From: Liolophura sinensis
Taxonomy: Eukaryota; Mollusca; Polyplacophora; Chitonida; Chitonidae
Direction of reading: 5' to 3'
Assembly (NCBI RefSeq): GCF_032854445.1
Contig: NC_088300.1
Coordinates: 6,078,001-6,142,000 of the forward strand
Length of the DNA stretch: 64,000 nt
Every line of letters begins with the position of its first letter. Position 1 is the first letter of the stretch. Under the pieces are notes generated by a model. The model ran no database searches and had not been told where the DNA came from. It saw nothing but the letters and a program-made list of their open reading frames with translations. This document shows, in pieces, positions 59,971 through 64,000 of this stretch. The position numbers and the translations under genes were made by a program.

Positions 59971-60142
59971 TTTGATTGATGTTTTACACCGTCCTCAAGA
60001 ATATTTCACTTATACGACATCGACCAGCATTATGGTAGGTGGAAACCCACGACCATACGCAGGTTGCTGGCAAGCCTTCATACTTACGACCGGAGAGGAA
60101 GCCAGCATGAGCTGGACTTGAACTCGCAATGACCGAATTGGT
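59971..60142 (-). repeat. R1 SINE, inverted, head truncated
   Basis: On the plus strand it starts TTTGATTGATGTTTTACACC and ends in the B-box region (TTGAACTCGCAATGACCG, AATTGGTG). The outer tRNA-like head is missing. It lies in opposite orientation to the copy at 59645-59895, about 75 bases away. Confidence 0.9.
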
Positions 60143-60596
60143 GCAGTCTGATAAGAGGTTTATTCCCTAACTGCATGTGAACGTGCAACTTCTCAGGGCG
60201 GGCGGGTTGGTACTAACGTCTGTGATGTTGTGAGCTGTCCATGTATGTTTCCTAAGGAATATGCATAAAGTCACTTTCAGGTAAACTGGAATGAAATATA
60301 ACTAATGGCACAAATAGACAATGAGCTATACAAGCTTCAAAATAACGTCTCCAAAAAATAGCAAAGAGGTGAAACACAAGCTGCCGCGCACAGAAAATAG
60401 AGTACAAATGACGAATGTGGAATGGCCGGAAGAACACCGAAGACTGAAGAACGCTCGACTGAATTAGTGCAGGCTATAACATACACAGAGGGGGAATGTA
60501 GGGTAGATATTGACAAATAACATAATAATACAATGCTTACAGACGGCGTTCGTAACAGTGTGCCTTTTGGGAATTTTTACATATGTTATGCTGCAT
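60143..60596. other. Intergenic
   Basis: Nothing recognised. Confidence 0.5.
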
Positions 60597-60616
60597 ACAC
60601 ACACACACACACACAT

Positions 60617-60670
<54 letters not shown>
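60597..60670. repeat. CA microsatellite
   Basis: About 74 bases of CA with one ATAA interruption. Frames of alternating Cys-Val or Thr-His through it are artefacts. Confidence 0.97.
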
Positions 60671-60673
<3 letters not shown>

Positions 60674-63600
60674 AAGGATCATCACCTGACGTCAAGGGAA
60701 GCAGAACCCTTGATGGTGCTAAGCTCAGTGAACTATCGTACTTCTAGAGGATACAAATCCCTCAGTTACAGATTGATGTGAATTGCAGGTCACGCTCTCT
60801 ATTGTTTCACACCTCATCCCTGTGCTCTCCATGCGTGAAATATGCCCATCACCTGGATAGTCAGTGACGCCACAACCATCGTTTTAAATTGTGTCTACGC
60901 CACGCCTTGGGAGTTATACAGCAGCCAGGGTTTAGTGCATAGATCACATTAGTTTGACACTATGATTTCACATTGACTTTCAACAGGTTGCCTGATGCCA
61001 GAGTGAAAGTTGGGAGTAACGTCGGCTGTCAGAATGGTACCAGGTGTTTATGTGAATATGTTTATAGTGTACACCAACATCACTCCCTAGATGTTATCAT
61101 GTTATCGCTTCGTACTATAGCGCCTCTGCTTCTTTAGGTTAACCCTTAGTTCTACAGCTTCAAAACATCGTGCCTTATCTTTGTGATACCCTGCCATCGA
61201 CTCGTGCCCTCGTAACATAGCTTAGTGACATCATGACATGGCTTCGTAACATAGCCTCGCACCATTATGATACAGCTCCCTGGCATCTGCGGGCGACAGA
61301 TGATACACTGATGGCCTTTACCGGCTTCCATACTTATTCATCGTTTGGCACTGGTTTGTACAGCAAATTTCCATCATTTGTTATTGGCTCGTAACATGGA
61401 CTTAATGCGATCGTTCCATTTCTGATTTGAAACCTTCATATCTGATATACGATGACATCAAAGGACGCGAATGTAATCAACATTTATATTTCCCCTCTAA
61501 TAGCCGCTCTTTCATATCGACCTGTCTTATACATATCAGACTACATCATCTTTTGATTGACGTTCTGTGTAATGTTACCGTGTAATGTCTTCCCAGCGCG
61601 ACTGTTTTAGTGCTAAACATTTTTACAGTCGAAGCAGTGGAACGAAATAATTATCAGCTTGAGTTGTTGCTGATTTTCTGTTTGTCGTTGATCAGAGGGA
61701 AAGAGTCGAGTAGCTGTCCTCTGTTAATATTTGATACGACAGGCGCAGTTGGAAATATTTAGTGAAGTCCCAGCGGTTCCAGTTCACTCTCGCCATCAGT
61801 ATGGCGGGTGCGCGCTAACAGTAGTGTTATGTACAGCACTACATTTTGACATCTCTAATTAAGGCTTGTCGCTTTGGCCATGTTGATGCCAAGTAACATG
61901 ACAGTTATATAATCACCTAGGCCACATGAGCGTGTTTTCCTCCACATATACTTCTATGGGTCACGCACTACTTGAGGCTCGTGGACAATCAAGCCGGATG
62001 TAATCTGTGTGCGTACCGTTATTGTCCCTGCAGACATGCCTGGAAAAGATCAGCTGAATGTTCGGGGGAATCTCTGATTGCTCCGGTATGTCACACGGCA
62101 CCCGTCAGTCCGCCACAATGCCACGGCGGCTGATATAGAGGGCGAATTCCCGGCCCCTCAGGTGATCGATCAGAAACCCCAGGTGTGGCCGTGTGCTCCT
62201 GATGACCTTCGCCATTCTCAGAAAGGTGAAACGTGTCTGTCTAATTACTAGTTTGGCGGTACAGTCTGCATTGAAAGTGATCAGGAAATATCCTGCAAAC
62301 CCTGTGCAAACTGCTTTCTGTAGCACATGTTCACACTATGAACGAGGGAGCGTTTGATACGAAATACCTTACGGTCAATCAAAGCTTGCCACAGAGTCCA
62401 CAGCATATGTTGCCCCATTATGAAGTCGATCATTTGTTACCGGTGAATGACGTTAAAGGCAGTACTGTACAATACACTCGCCAATATAGAAGTTAACTGG
62501 TAGTTCAGAATAACAGGCCCAGAATACCAACAGCTGTGACATCGTCCCGTAACTCAGGCCTATTATGAAGTGAATGACCCATGTGATAAGATATAGGACG
62601 TCCATGTTAACAGTTAATATGTCCAAATTTTGACCGATCGACCAACCGATAGGAGTATCGACTTACAGAACTGCTTAGTTCCGCTAAAAATTTAACAGTA
62701 TAGAAAATTGTGTCACCACTACTGGTCAATTAATAATTTGGAAACAGAGACAATTGTGTAAAGCTCATTATGACACAAGGATTGGCTATACAACATAAAC
62801 AATAGTGTCTAGATATAATGATCAAAATCATCCACAATGCTGGAGTGCATGGGTACAGCATTGTAATGGTCAGGTACGCTTATAGTGCCGAATCTTCCTT
62901 CTTTGTGATGAAGCCACATATAAGCGACGTGTCCGAGATTCTCGGACGCTCGCGAAAGGTATGCACAGTACAACTAACTACTCCTATCATGGAAGCAATT
63001 AGTGGGGAAATATACTATCACGCTGAAAGTTTGGCATCAAACTATTGGATAATATTCGTCATCGATCGCTCACAGTAGATATTCGCCATAACTAAAACCG
63101 GTTTTCCAGCAACGAATTTCGCAAAATTTGGCCTTTATTCACCCTTACAATAATATATTCCGACTTACTATAGTACGGTCGTTTCCATTGGTCATTCTGG
63201 ATTTTGTTAATTAGCCATCTGAATCAGATATGTGTACTCTTTCAACAGAAATAGTAGATGAAACGCCACAGACTCCTCAAGACAAGAGTATGTAAAATCG
63301 TATGCATATTTTGACATTTTTATGCTGGTCTATTTGTAATTATTCTCATTCTGTGGGTCCCCTTCTGGCATAACATGTGTTATACCTCCCGCATTGACCT
63401 AAACGCTTTGAATAAACAGGGTCATATGTCTGGACTGGTTGTTAGTTAAACACAACAAGAGAGCTCAACAGTACCGTACGGATTAATCCCTAAGAGTCAT
63501 TTCTGTTTATCACGTATTACTAATGCAGTGTACAATGTATATATGTATATTTGAATAGCTTCAGCTTATTTGTTATCGGCGGTCGCATCACTGTTTTACA

Positions 63601-64000
63601 CACCTCTTAATAACACCTAAAATATCCAGCGTTTGTCTTTTTAGTGCCCTACACTATATTAGTTTCTAAACTTGAAATTAACAAACCTATAACTTAAAAT
63701 ATGAAGAACATATGAATGAAAACGGTTATTGAATATAGACAACTGATTGATTATTTCACACAACCTGTTACTTCTACAATTCTGATGTATTTAGTTGTGC
63801 ACTGTTCGAAAATTCTACACTTCTGGTTAACTCTCCTGTGTACCACTGGGTAGTTTCTATTCTGTTGGAATGACTAGAACATTCCTGGCATTTTTCTGAT
63901 ATTATTCCACTGACTTCTCCTTTATTGGTTGCTACAAACTAATTTCATACTGAAACTGGAAATCTTGGAAATTGGTTTGTTTGGAAAGGACCTGGTAGGG
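60671..64000. other. Intergenic to the window end
   Basis: A loose repeat of CGTAACATAGC-type units occurs at about 61195-61265. A 73-codon minus-strand frame at 62105-62326 and an 86-codon plus-strand frame at 62818-63078 have no domain I recognise. Nothing else stands out. Confidence 0.45.

Noticed and set aside
60464-60781. Cys-Val and Thr-His repeat frames
   Set aside because: Produced by the CA microsatellite.

Overview
The window reads as nuclear DNA of an animal with a sparse, repeat-rich genome, most likely a lophotrochozoan and probably a mollusc. Three things point there: tRNA-headed SINEs with a conserved 3' tail, many minisatellites, and one gene whose closest resemblance is the animal alpha-1 adrenergic/octopamine-type receptors. 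Nothing looks bacterial or viral: there are no operons, no dense coding, no phage or CRISPR structures. The lineage call is inference from repeat style, not from a marker gene.

Only one gene is convincing. It is an uninterrupted 706-residue rhodopsin-family aminergic receptor on the minus strand (15229-17349), with every hallmark residue of a working amine receptor and an unusually long Ser/Arg-rich cytoplasmic tail carrying five RRxS motifs. Its start is best placed at the ATG at 17349 in a strong Kozak context; the open frame runs seven codons further upstream, but only from a TTG. One further complete ATG-to-stop frame (33747-34205, 152 residues) matches nothing I recognise and could be chance.

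The rest, well over 90 percent, is non-coding. It holds three dispersed short-element families. R1 is a tRNA-headed SINE (A box, B box, conserved tail, A-rich end) with four full or partial copies, several tail fragments, and perfect 12-bp target-site duplications at three insertions. R2 has a different body but a tail that looks like that of R1 in the copies that keep it. R3 is a roughly 250-270-bp family with five copies, three of which carry an intact TGACGTCA palindrome. There are also minisatellite arrays with units of 67, 49, 43, 40, 36, 32 and 24 bp, an old duplicated block near 26.9-27.8 kb, and CA, C/A-rich and poly-T simple repeats.

By region: 1-15 kb is repeat fragments and featureless intergenic DNA; 15.2-17.5 kb is the receptor gene; 17.5-26.5 kb is intergenic with the 40-bp array and R1 pieces; 26.5-35.1 kb is the densest zone of dispersed elements; 37.1-38.2 kb is the 67-bp array; 41.5-46 kb holds a young R1 copy and two arrays; 46-53 kb is almost featureless; 56.9-60.7 kb is a cluster of R1 copies and microsatellites; 60.7-64 kb is intergenic. 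I found no evidence of a new multi-gene system. The observations most worth following are the receptor with its tail, and the R3 and R1/R2 repeat families.
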